From an uncultured Hyphomicrobiales bacterium (GTDB taxonomy: Bacteria > Pseudomonadota > Alphaproteobacteria > Rhizobiales > Beijerinckiaceae): DNA of 5,929 nt. A program made the position numbers and the translations under genes. How positions within the stretch are numbered: position 1 is the stretch's first letter; the number at the start of each line of letters is the position of its first letter. The stretch spans positions 1-5,929 of the forward strand of contig CAIWVR010000115.1 in the NCBI GenBank assembly GCA_903916165.1. The letters run 5' to 3'. The notes under the pieces are model-generated. The model was not told the DNA's origin and ran no database searches. It saw only the letters and a list, made by a program, of their open reading frames with translations. This document shows, piece after piece, positions 1 through 5,929 of this stretch.

Positions 1-934
1 ACAGGGCGTGGCTTGTGCGCAGGCCATTGGTCTGATCGCGGCAGAGGACCTGCGCGTCGGCACCGCACAGCCGCCGCGCGCGATGGCGCTCCGCGCGCGC
101 TATGCTTTGCGCGCGGAGGAGCTTGCTGGCGCGTCCAGCTTCGCGCCCGCCTTTCTCAGCCTTGCCCCGCAGCGCGTGGCACCGGGCGACACATTGCCAG
201 ACGGCTGCGATTGCGTGCTCGAGGCCGATGCCCTCGATCTCTCCGGGCCGGTGCCGCAGGTCTTTGTCGAATCCTGGCCCGGTGAAAACGTGCGTCGCGC
301 GGGAGAGGATCTGGCGAGCGGCACTGTTCTTGTTGCGCAAGGGCATCGGATCGAGGCGCGCCAGGCGCTGGTGGCGGCGCGCGCGGGCCTCACCACTCTG
401 CCGGTTCGCCAGCCCCGCATCGCCCTGCTGGGCGTCGCGGACGACGTCCACGCTTTCATCGCTTATGGCCTTCTGGCGCATGGCGCTGCGCACGTGACGG
501 CCGACGCCGATCTCGTTCTGGCGCTGGGCGGGGCACCAGCTGACGCCGTGCTTGCCGTCCGCCATCTGGCGCTGGAGCCGGGCCGCGATGGCGCCATCGG
601 GCGGATCGGTGGGACACCTTTGATCGTGCTGCCGCGCCAGCCCGATCAGGCTTTTGCCGTCTTTCACGCGCTTGTGCGGCCGGCGCTCGACAGGCTGGGC
701 GCGCGGATGCCACCACCTCTCTTGTCGCTCCCGCTGGCGACAAAAATCGCCTCGCGCGTCGGCGTCGCCGAACTCGTCCTGTTGAAGGCGCAAGGCAATG
801 TCTTCCGGCCGCTAGCCGTCGGCGATTGTCCGCTCGCTGCGCTGGCCGATGCGACCCATGTCGCGCTGATGGCAGAACACAGCGAAGGCCATGCAGCGGG
901 CGATATTTTCTCCGCCGAACAGCTCGAGGCTTGA
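1..934 (+). CDS. Degenerate MoeA-like molybdopterin-binding protein, 5' end cut by window edge
   Basis: The frame is open to the left edge (codons from base 2), so the GTG at 8 is probably internal and the true start lies upstream. About 310 residues are visible. Numbering from that GTG, I see the MoeA outline. A domain I-like start (residues 5-34, ending LRARYAL) stands where MoeA normally has MDGYAL. A PGDTLPDGCDCVLEADAL stretch (59-76) resembles the usual ATGxPxPxGADAVV segment. VRRAGEDLASG (95-105) is well conserved. RIGGTPLIVLPRQP (199-212) resembles the RIGGTPVxxLPGNP segment, and a domain IV-like end follows. Missing are the MDGYA aspartate, the STGDEL motif and the SGGxSxGxxD motif, and KPGKP is replaced by EPGRD. 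In E. coli MoeA those motifs hold residues important for activity. I infer a paralogue that may bind pterin or partner protein but is unlikely to insert molybdate alone. It ends 7 bases before the intact moeA fusion, so the two are probably co-transcribed and may act together. Family assignment is by motif reading only. Confidence 0.72.
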   Translation, partial: QGVACAQAIGLIAAEDLRVGTAQPPRAMALRARYALRAEELAGASSFAPAFLSLAPQRVAPGDTLPDGCDCVLEADALDLSGPVPQVFVESWPGENVRRAGEDLASGTVLVAQGHRIEARQALVAARAGLTTLPVRQPRIALLGVADDVHAFIAYGLLAHGAAHVTADADLVLALGGAPADAVLAVRHLALEPGRDGAIGRIGGTPLIVLPRQPDQAFAVFHALVRPALDRLGARMPPPLLSLPLATKIASRVGVAELVLLKAQGNVFRPLAVGDCPLAALADATHVALMAEHSEGHAAGDIFSAEQLEA

Positions 935-941
935 GACAGAG

Positions 942-2879
942 ATGAAGGCAATTCAGCCCAACGCCAGCCTCGCGCAGGAGCAGTTCCTGACCATCCTGTC
1001 GCGTGAGGAGGCCGCCGCGCGCTTCGACGCTGCCTTGTTTCCGCGCGACGTGCCGCAGGACAGCGTCGCCTTGCCAGACGCGCTCGGCCGTGTGCTGGCG
1101 CGCGATGTGTGCGCGCCCATCGACGTGCCGCCCTTCGATCGCTCCAATGTCGATGGCTTTGCGCTGCGCGCGGCTGACATCGCGCAGGCGAGCGAGGCGA
1201 CGCCCGTTCGCCTCGCAATCAATGACGAGACCATCGCCTGCGGGACTGCGCCAAGACTGCGCGTCACGCCGCAAACAGCCACGCCGATTGCAACCGGCGG
1301 CCCGGTGCCGCGTGGAGCCGACGCCATCGTCATGATCGAGCAGACGCAACCGGCCGACGGTGCCGTCGATGTGCGCCGCGCCGCGACGCCGGGCCAATTC
1401 ATCTCGTCAGCCGGGTCGGACATGGCGCGCGGCGAAACCGTGCTGCGTGCGGGTGTTGAGATCACGGCGCGCGAGATCGGCATGTTGGCGGCCTGCGGCA
1501 TTGCGCGGGTCGATGTGGCGCGCGCGCCGCGTGTTGCCATTCTCTCCACTGGCGACGAACTCGTGCAGCCGGGCGGCGTGCTGGCCCCGGCGCAGATCTT
1601 TGACAGCAATGGCCCCATCGTCGCCGCCGCCGTGCGCGAGAATGGCGGCGAGGCGGATTTCCTTGGCGCCATCGCAGATGACGAAGCTTCGCTGGAACAA
1701 GCCATGCGCGCGGCGCTGTCCACGCATGACATGCTGATCCTGTCGGGCGGCACGTCGAAGGGCGCGGGCGATGTCACGCATCGCATCGTGGCGCGGCTGG
1801 GCGCGCCGGGCCTTATCGCGCATGGCGTGGCGCTGAAACCCGGCAAGCCTTTGTGTCTTGCAGTGTGCGATGGCAAGCCGGTCGTCATCCTGCCGGGCTT
1901 TCCGACCTCGGCCATGTTCACGTTCCACGACATGATCGCCCCCGTCCTGCGCCGCATGGCGGGCCGCGCGCCGCGCACCGACGCGCAGGTCGCGGCGACG
2001 ACGCCGGTGCGCATCGCCTCCGAACTGGGCCGCACGGAATTTGTCATGGTGTCGCTGGTCGAGGGTGCCGACGGGTTGCTCGCGTACCCGACGGGCAAAG
2101 GCTCGGGTGCCATCACCTCCTTCGCGCAGGCCGACGGCTTTTTGCGCATCGAAGCGCTGGCCGATCATCTGCCAGCCGGGGCACATGCGGATGTGACGCT
2201 ATTCTCGGCGCATCTGCGCGTGCCCGACCTCACCATCATCGGCAGCCATTGCACGGGGCTCGACCTTGTCGTGGCGCCGCTCGCGCGGGTGGGCCTTTTG
2301 GCGCGCATCATCGCGGTCGGCAGTCTCGGCGGACTGGCGGCGGCGCGGCGCGGCGAATGCGATCTCGCGCCGATCCATCTGTTCGACGAGAAGACCGAGA
2401 CCTACAATACGCCGTTTCTGAGCGAGGGTCTCGAACTGGTCGAGGGCTGGCGGCGGATGCAGGGCATTGTGCATCGGCGCGACGATGCGCGATTTGCCGG
2501 CTGCGATGCGCGCGAGGCGGTGGCGCGCGCGCTGTCTGACAATGACGCGCTGATGGTCAACCGCAATCCCGGCGCGGGCACGCGCATCCTGCTCGACCGG
2601 CTGCTCGGCGGCGCAAAGCCCGAGGGCTATTGGAACCAGCCGAAGTCGCACAATGCGGTCGCCGCCGCCGTCGCGCAGGGCCGGGCCGATTGGGGCATGA
2701 CGATTGCCCCGGTGGCGGAGGCCTATGGGCTCGCCTTCCTGCCGTTCGCGCAGGAGCATTACGATTGGGCGCTGGTGAGCGCGCGCAAGAACAAGCCTGC
2801 GGTGCAGGCGCTTCTGGCCTCGCTGCACTCGGATGAGTCGCGTGCTGCGCTGGTGCGCGCGGGGTTTACGCCGGCTTGA
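942..2879 (+). CDS. moeA: Molybdopterin molybdenumtransferase MoeA fused to a C-terminal PBP-like (LysR substrate-binding type) domain
   Basis: MoeA catalyses insertion of molybdate into adenylylated molybdopterin in the cytoplasm. The 645-residue product has a complete MoeA part (about 1-420): PPFDRSNVDGFAL (63-75), IATGGPVPRGADAIV (116-130), GSDM (158-161), LSTGDEL (201-207), SGGTSKGAGD (268-277), VALKPGKP (296-303) and LPGFPTSA (317-324). The residues matching E. coli D59, T100, D142, E188, D259 and K279 appear kept as D71, T118, D160, E206, D277 and K299. By my alignment the position of E. coli K275 is G295, which I believe is common in this subfamily. Residues about 428-645 form a periplasmic-binding-protein-like domain without a signal peptide (IIGSHCTGLDLV at 432-443, NRNPGAGTRILLDRLL at 540-555). 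Length and order match the known MoeA/LysR-substrate-binding-domain fusions of archaea and bacteria. The ATG at 942 is preferred over an in-frame start at 891, which would overlap the upstream gene by 44 bases. The ribosome binding site is weak. The domain may sense molybdate or another ligand, but that is inference. Confidence 0.93.
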   Translation: MKAIQPNASLAQEQFLTILSREEAAARFDAALFPRDVPQDSVALPDALGRVLARDVCAPIDVPPFDRSNVDGFALRAADIAQASEATPVRLAINDETIACGTAPRLRVTPQTATPIATGGPVPRGADAIVMIEQTQPADGAVDVRRAATPGQFISSAGSDMARGETVLRAGVEITAREIGMLAACGIARVDVARAPRVAILSTGDELVQPGGVLAPAQIFDSNGPIVAAAVRENGGEADFLGAIADDEASLEQAMRAALSTHDMLILSGGTSKGAGDVTHRIVARLGAPGLIAHGVALKPGKPLCLAVCDGKPVVILPGFPTSAMFTFHDMIAPVLRRMAGRAPRTDAQVAATTPVRIASELGRTEFVMVSLVEGADGLLAYPTGKGSGAITSFAQADGFLRIEALADHLPAGAHADVTLFSAHLRVPDLTIIGSHCTGLDLVVAPLARVGLLARIIAVGSLGGLAAARRGECDLAPIHLFDEKTETYNTPFLSEGLELVEGWRRMQGIVHRRDDARFAGCDAREAVARALSDNDALMVNRNPGAGTRILLDRLLGGAKPEGYWNQPKSHNAVAAAVAQGRADWGMTIAPVAEAYGLAFLPFAQEHYDWALVSARKNKPAVQALLASLHSDESRAALVRAGFTPA

Positions 2880-2894
2880 CGCTTGCCTCTCCCG

Positions 2895-2987
2895 CGTCAT
2901 TGCGAGGAGCGAGGCGACGAAGCAATCCATCTAAAAGGGCGCCATTCGAAGATGGATTGCCGCGTCGCTTCGCTCCTCGCAATGACG
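2895..2987. repeat. Intergenic imperfect inverted repeat (REP-like palindromic element)
   Basis: The left arm is 2895-2932 and the right arm 2950-2987. Each is 38 bases, and they are reverse complements except at three positions, with a 17-base loop (2933-2949). The outer end of each arm reads CGTCATTGCGAGGAGCGA (from 2895 on the + strand, from 2987 on the - strand). I recall very similar sequences scattered in many copies through Hyphomicrobiales genomes, where they often create spurious short ORFs. It occupies most of the gap between two convergent genes, the usual place for such elements. No transposase or target-site duplication is visible in the window. Confidence 0.85.
2895..2987. terminator. 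Possible bidirectional transcription end / mRNA 3' hairpin between moeA and mobA
   Basis: The inverted repeat would fold into a long stem-loop in RNA from either strand, 15 bases after the moeA stop and 13 bases after the mobA stop. Neither side has a T tract, so it is not a canonical intrinsic terminator. It could still stabilise 3' ends or separate the convergent transcripts. This role is inferred from position and symmetry alone. Confidence 0.35.
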
Positions 2988-3000
2988 AGGGAAGCGGGCT

Positions 3001-3615
3001 TCAGTCATCGAGCTTCGCAAGCTCCTCCGCGGCACCCAGATCTTCCGGCGTGTTCGCGTTGAAGAATGGATCGAGCGGTTCCATCGGCCAGTCGACGGTC
3101 GCCAGCTTGTAGCGCGCGGTCCAGCGGTCGATCTTGCGGCAATCTTCCACCACCAGCGCCTGGCGCAGCTCGTCGCGCAGGTCGACGCTCCACAGGCCGA
3201 TCACCGGATGCGTCTGGCCGCCGGAGCGCGCCACGCACAGGTCGGCCTCGTCCTCGTGTCGCGCGCGGTGAAAGCGGGCCACCAGATCGCGCGGCAGGAA
3301 CGGGCAATCGGCGGCGGCGCTGACGACCCATGTCACATGCGGCCTGTGCTGCGCGGCCCAGTCGAGCGCGGCGAGCACGCCTGCCAGAGGACCCGCAAAT
3401 CCCTCGACCGTATCGGCCACGACCGGCAAGCTGAACGCATCGAACCGCGCCGCATCGCCATTGGCGTTGAGGATCAGGCCGTCGCATTGCGGGCCGATGC
3501 GGTCGATGACGCGCGCGAGCAATGTGCGCCCGGCGATCGCGCGCATCGGCTTGTCGCCGCCGCCCATGCGGCGTGCCAGTCCGCCAGCCAGAAGGACGCC
3601 GAGCGTTTCAGTCAT
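3001..3615 (-). CDS. mobA: Molybdenum cofactor guanylyltransferase MobA
   Basis: MobA transfers GMP from GTP to Mo-molybdopterin in the cytoplasm, giving the guanine dinucleotide cofactor used by formate dehydrogenases and other DMSO-reductase family enzymes. The 204-residue product is near the usual MobA size. It opens with the nucleotidyltransferase signature LAGGxxxRMGGGDK (residues 9-22), followed by [10 protein letters not shown] (75-84), [13 protein letters not shown] (100-112, with the metal-binding type aspartate D103) and a C-terminal FNANTPEDL (185-193), all typical of the family. I chose the ATG at 3615 rather than an in-frame start at 3660. It begins the conserved N-terminus directly, overlaps the fdhD stop by 8 bases (ATGACTGA), and has a strong Shine-Dalgarno AAGGGAG 6 bases upstream, inside fdhD. 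Overlap and order point to translational coupling with fdhD. No key motif is missing. Confidence 0.94.
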   Translation of the reverse strand: MTETLGVLLAGGLARRMGGGDKPMRAIAGRTLLARVIDRIGPQCDGLILNANGDAARFDAFSLPVVADTVEGFAGPLAGVLAALDWAAQHRPHVTWVVSAAADCPFLPRDLVARFHRARHEDEADLCVARSGGQTHPVIGLWSVDLRDELRQALVVEDCRKIDRWTARYKLATVDWPMEPLDPFFNANTPEDLGAAEELAKLDD

Positions 3616-4477
3616 CGTCAGCTCCCTTGCGGCGCGCGCGCTGGCTCTCGTCTGCGACAAAGGCCAGATCCTGATCGAAGATGATCCGCTCTTCCCCTGC
3701 CAGCGCGATGAAGCGCTTGCCCTTGGCGCGCCCCACCAGCGTCAGGCCGACCTGTCGCGCAAGCTCTACGCCCCAGGCGGTGAAGCCCGAGCGCGACACG
3801 AGAATCGGAATGCCCATGCGCACGGTCTTGATGACCATTTCAGACGTCAGGCGACCGGTCGTGTAGAAGATCTTGTCGGCCGGATCGATGGCCTCGCGGT
3901 ACATCCAGCCCGCGATCTTGTCGACGGCATTGTGGCGCCCGACATCTTCCATGTAGCAGACCGGTTCACCCCTGACGCACAGCACACAGCCGTGAATGGC
4001 GCCTGCCGTCAGATAGAGCGAGGGCGTCGTATTGATCGCATGCGTCATCTGGTAGAGCCACGACGTGCGCAGTTCCGCCTGGGGCAGAGCCACACCTTCC
4101 AGCGCTTCCATCAGGTCGCCGAAGGCCGTGCCCTGCGCACAGCCCGAGGTCAGAGTCTTCTTCTTCAGCTTCTGCTCGAAATTCGTGCCGCGTTCCGTGC
4201 GCACGACGACCACCTGCAGATCCTCGTCATACTCGACCTCGGTGACGACATCGTCAGGCTTCAGCATGTTCTGGTTGAGCAGGTAGCCGAGCGCCAGATA
4301 TTCGGGGTGGTCGTTGATCGTCATCATCGTGACGATCTCCTGCGCGTTGAGATAGAGCGTCAGCGCGCGCTCCACCGGCACGCGGATCTCGACGCGCGCG
4401 CCCGTGTGATCGACGCCGGTGACGGCTTCCGTCAGGCGGGGATCGTCGGGGTTGGGCAGCAGCAGCGCGCGCGTCAT
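3608..4477 (-). CDS. fdhD: Formate dehydrogenase accessory sulfurtransferase FdhD
   Basis: FdhD carries sulfur from a cysteine desulfurase to the molybdenum cofactor and is needed for active formate dehydrogenase. The 289-residue product has the family core: [11 protein letters not shown] (177-187), TGRLTSEMV (207-215) and [13 protein letters not shown] (228-240). The loop that in E. coli FdhD carries the sulfur-transfer CxxC reads [10 protein letters not shown] here, so only the first cysteine (C113) is kept. A separate CxxC, HGCVLC (C164, C167), and a further C174 lie just before the EDVGRHN motif, where E. coli has no such pair. Start choice is uncertain. A GTG at 4486 would give a GTGA overlap with the mrp stop and three more residues, but shows no clear Shine-Dalgarno. 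The ATG at 4477, five bases after the mrp stop, also has only a weak GA-rich site and was preferred for its codon. The 3' end overlaps mobA, so the genes form one operon. Confidence 0.94.
   Translation of the reverse strand: MTRALLLPNPDDPRLTEAVTGVDHTGARVEIRVPVERALTLYLNAQEIVTMMTINDHPEYLALGYLLNQNMLKPDDVVTEVEYDEDLQVVVVRTERGTNFEQKLKKKTLTSGCAQGTAFGDLMEALEGVALPQAELRTSWLYQMTHAINTTPSLYLTAGAIHGCVLCVRGEPVCYMEDVGRHNAVDKIAGWMYREAIDPADKIFYTTGRLTSEMVIKTVRMGIPILVSRSGFTAWGVELARQVGLTLVGRAKGKRFIALAGEERIIFDQDLAFVADESQRARRKGADDD
3622..3628 (-). promoter_or_regulatory. Ribosome binding site of mobA
   Basis: On the minus strand this reads AAGGGAG, 6 bases before the ATG at 3615. It lies within the last codons of fdhD and decides the mobA start over the longer in-frame alternative at 3660. 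Confidence 0.7.
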
Positions 4478-4482
4478 GCTCG

Positions 4483-5589
4483 TCACTCGATCACGATGCG
4501 CGGCGCGGTGCGCGCGCTCGTGCCCTGCGTCACGGATGCCCAGACCTGCGCCGCCATGCGCTTGTAGATCTGCGCATGTGGACTGTCGGGTTCGGTTGCG
4601 ACAATCGGTCGGCCTTCGTCCGAGGTGGCGCGGATGTTCATGTCGAGCGGCACTTCGCCCAGGAAGGGGACGCCGAGACGCTCCGCTTCGAGCCGCGCGC
4701 CGCCGTGGCCGAAGATCGGCGAGATATGCTGGCAGTTCGGGCAGCAGAAGGACGACATGTTCTCGATAATGCCCAGAATCGGCACATTCACCTTCTGGAA
4801 CATGGTGACGCCGCGGCGCGCATCGAGAAGCGCCAGATCCTGCGGCGTCGAGACGATGACGGCGCCAGAGGTGGGTGTCTGCTGCGCCATGGTGAGCTGC
4901 GCATCGCCGGTGCCCGGCGGCATGTCGACGATGAGTGCGTCGAGCTCACCCCAGGCGACTTCGCGCAGCATTTGCGTGATGGCGGAAATGACCATCGGGC
5001 CGCGCCAGATCATCGCCTGTTCCTCGTCGACGAGGAAGCCGATCGACATGACCTTCACGCCAAACCGCTCCATCGGCTCCAGCATGCGCGGGCCCACGAG
5101 CTTGGGCTTGCCGCGCAGGCCAAAGAGTTTGGGCTGCGAGGGGCCGTAGATGTCGGCGTCGAGCATGCCGACCTTGAGGCCCTGCGCCGCCAGCGCCAGC
5201 GCCAGATTGCAGGCGGTGGTGGATTTGCCGACACCGCCCTTGCCGGACGCCACCGCAATGATGTGCTTCACGCCGGGCAGGCTGGCTGGTTTTGATGTCG
5301 CGCGCGGCACTGTTGCGCCGGGTGCGGGCGCCGCGCGTGTCGGCGCCTTGTCGGCGGTGAGGCCGACCAGCACGGTTTTTGCGCCCGGCAGCTTGCGCAG
5401 CAGGGCTTCGGCGGCGGCACGCACCGGCTCCATGGCGCTGGCCTCGGGCGCCTCGATGGTGATGGCGCAGATGATCTTGCCGTCATTGATCATCACGCCG
5501 GTGATGCGGCCGGATGCGCCCAGCGGCGTGCCGTCAGGCAGTTTCACGGCGTCGAGCGCCTTCAGAATGTCGGCTTCCTGCAGGGACAA
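4483..5589 (-). CDS. mrp: Mrp/ApbC family Fe-S cluster carrier ATPase
   Basis: Mrp/ApbC proteins are cytoplasmic P-loop NTPases that bind and hand over 4Fe-4S clusters to target enzymes. The 368-residue product has an N-terminal MIP18/DUF59-like domain (about 5-80), a Pro/Ala-rich linker (about 82-103) and a MinD/Mrp-type ATPase domain. The deviant Walker A GKGGVGKST is at 116-124, DADIYGPSQP at 144-153, IVDMPPGTGD at 220-229, and the cluster-binding CxxC is C283-P-N-C286, preceded by one more cysteine, C282. Length matches complete family members. The start is a TTG at 5589: AGGAG lies 7 bases upstream and the N-terminus fits the family. The nearby ATG at 5594 is in another frame that closes after 10 codons and is too close to the AGGAG. 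It lies 19 bases after the upstream gene and directly before fdhD. I infer that it supplies Fe-S clusters to the formate dehydrogenase matured by this operon, although Mrp proteins also serve other enzymes. Confidence 0.94.
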   Translation of the reverse strand: MSLQEADILKALDAVKLPDGTPLGASGRITGVMINDGKIICAITIEAPEASAMEPVRAAAEALLRKLPGAKTVLVGLTADKAPTRAAPAPGATVPRATSKPASLPGVKHIIAVASGKGGVGKSTTACNLALALAAQGLKVGMLDADIYGPSQPKLFGLRGKPKLVGPRMLEPMERFGVKVMSIGFLVDEEQAMIWRGPMVISAITQMLREVAWGELDALIVDMPPGTGDAQLTMAQQTPTSGAVIVSTPQDLALLDARRGVTMFQKVNVPILGIIENMSSFCCPNCQHISPIFGHGGARLEAERLGVPFLGEVPLDMNIRATSDEGRPIVATEPDSPHAQIYKRMAAQVWASVTQGTSARTAPRIVIE

Positions 5590-5596
5590 TTCATTA

Positions 5597-5601
5597 CTCC
5601 T
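5597..5601 (-). promoter_or_regulatory. Ribosome binding site fixing the TTG start of mrp
   Basis: On the minus strand this reads AGGAG, 7 bases before the TTG at 5589 and only 2 bases before the out-of-frame ATG at 5594. The spacing therefore favours TTG. Confidence 0.7.
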
Positions 5602-5608
5602 GTTGCGC

Positions 5609-5929
5609 TCAATTCTTGACGGGGTCGCCGTCGGTCTCGCGGGCGCGCAGATAATCTTCCGTTGTCATGATCGGCGGACGCTGGGGCGCCGCATGCGGAT
5701 CGAAGCTTTCGTTCATCACCGCCTCGACGCGGCAATTGTCGCACATGCGCACCACGTCGATGCGCTTGGCATTGGCACCGGAGAACATCCAGTGCTTGTC
5801 GGAAAGCTTGCCGACAATGCGCTCGATGGTGCTCTTCGTGCCGACGGGCGTGTTGCAGGAAATGCAATGATAGGGTTCTTCTTCCTTCATCACGTGCGCG
5901 GGCGTGGCCCAGGCATCGAAATCGAGACG
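5609..5929 (-). CDS. C-terminal end of a cysteine-pair (probable 4Fe-4S ferredoxin-type) protein, 5' end cut by window edge
   Basis: The minus-strand frame is open to the right edge: in-frame codons encoding RLDFDAWATPAH precede the first possible starts at 5893 (GTG) and 5890 (ATG). I therefore read this as the last 106 residues of a longer protein. It shows two CxxC pairs, YHCISC (C22, C25 of the visible part) and RMCDNC (C63, C66), about 40 residues apart, in an otherwise hydrophilic stretch ending PPIMTTEDYLRAR. Two such pairs could bind zinc, as in a zinc ribbon, or iron. The pattern resembles, from memory, the tail of a 4Fe-4S ferredoxin-type protein encoded with fdhD in alphaproteobacterial formate dehydrogenase clusters, but the ferredoxin domain itself would lie outside the window, so the name is tentative. 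No Shine-Dalgarno is evident before the internal GTG or ATG. It is probably the operon gene before mrp; the operon promoter must lie beyond the edge. Confidence 0.6.
   Translation of the reverse strand, partial: RLDFDAWATPAHVMKEEEPYHCISCNTPVGTKSTIERIVGKLSDKHWMFSGANAKRIDVVRMCDNCRVEAVMNESFDPHAAPQRPPIMTTEDYLRARETDGDPVKN

Noticed and set aside
891..941. Earlier in-frame start for the moeA fusion at 891
   Set aside because: It would overlap the upstream gene by 44 bases and add 17 residues unlike a MoeA N-terminus. The ATG at 942 fits the gap after the upstream stop.
953..2149. A 398-codon open frame on the minus strand, antisense to moeA
   Set aside because: It lies wholly over the moeA coding region, whose motifs are clear. 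The product is low-complexity, rich in Ala, Ser, Arg and Thr, without a recognisable domain, as expected from the complement of GC-rich code.
2876..3112. Short plus-strand frame through the inverted repeat, giving a SLRGARRRSNPS-type peptide
   Set aside because: This peptide type arises from translating the palindromic repeat and is a frequent false gene call. It also overlaps mobA.
3616..3660. Extended mobA N-terminus starting at 3660
   Set aside because: The added residues lie within fdhD and precede the normal MobA start; the AAGGGAG site is placed for the ATG at 3615.
3461..4567. A 368-codon open frame on the plus strand, antisense to fdhD and parts of mobA and mrp
   Set aside because: It spans three well-supported genes on the other strand, and its product is rich in Arg, His, Asp and Gln without motifs, typical of a shadow frame.
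5562..5594. Ten-codon peptide MNCPCRKPTF from the ATG at 5594
   Set aside because: The ATG is only 2 bases from the AGGAG and the frame closes inside mrp. I see no support for a real leader peptide beyond its position.
1..5929. CRISPR arrays, tRNA or rRNA genes, insertion sequences
   Set aside because: I saw no regularly spaced direct repeats, no tRNA-like cloverleaf outside the coding regions, and no transposase reading frame.

Overview
This GC-rich window carries a molybdenum cofactor (Moco) and formate dehydrogenase maturation locus. The codon use, the tight gene packing with overlapping stops and starts, and an intergenic inverted repeat of a type I recall from many Hyphomicrobiales (Rhizobiales) genomes suggest an alphaproteobacterium of that order. 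The genus cannot be fixed from the sequence alone.

Layout: the left half reads rightward. A MoeA-like gene cut by the left edge (1-934) is followed after 7 bases by a full-length fusion of MoeA with a C-terminal periplasmic-binding-protein-like domain (942-2879). The MoeA-like gene looks degenerate: it keeps the MoeA outline but lacks several expected catalytic motifs. The right half reads leftward and looks like one operon. In order of transcription it holds the C-terminal end of a cysteine-pair protein cut by the right edge (5929-5609), mrp/apbC (5589-4483), fdhD (4477-3608, or 4486-3608 with a GTG start) and mobA (3615-3001). Gaps are 19 bases or less, and mobA overlaps fdhD by 8 bases. 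The two gene sets converge on a 121-base gap that holds a 38-base imperfect inverted repeat. No stretch longer than about 120 bases lacks a gene.

How the genes fit together: MoeA inserts molybdate into molybdopterin, MobA adds GMP to make the guanine dinucleotide form, and FdhD passes sulfur to the cofactor for formate dehydrogenase. Mrp/ApbC is an Fe-S cluster carrier, and formate dehydrogenases of this class need Fe-S clusters. The set therefore reads as a maturation module for a molybdenum formate dehydrogenase, whose structural genes are probably outside the window.

Nothing here is a clearly new system. The points most worth a second look are the degenerate MoeA paralogue next to the MoeA/PBP fusion, an FdhD that lacks the second cysteine of the usual CxxC loop but has another CxxC elsewhere, and the cysteine-pair protein at the right edge. 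The start of mrp is a well-supported TTG.
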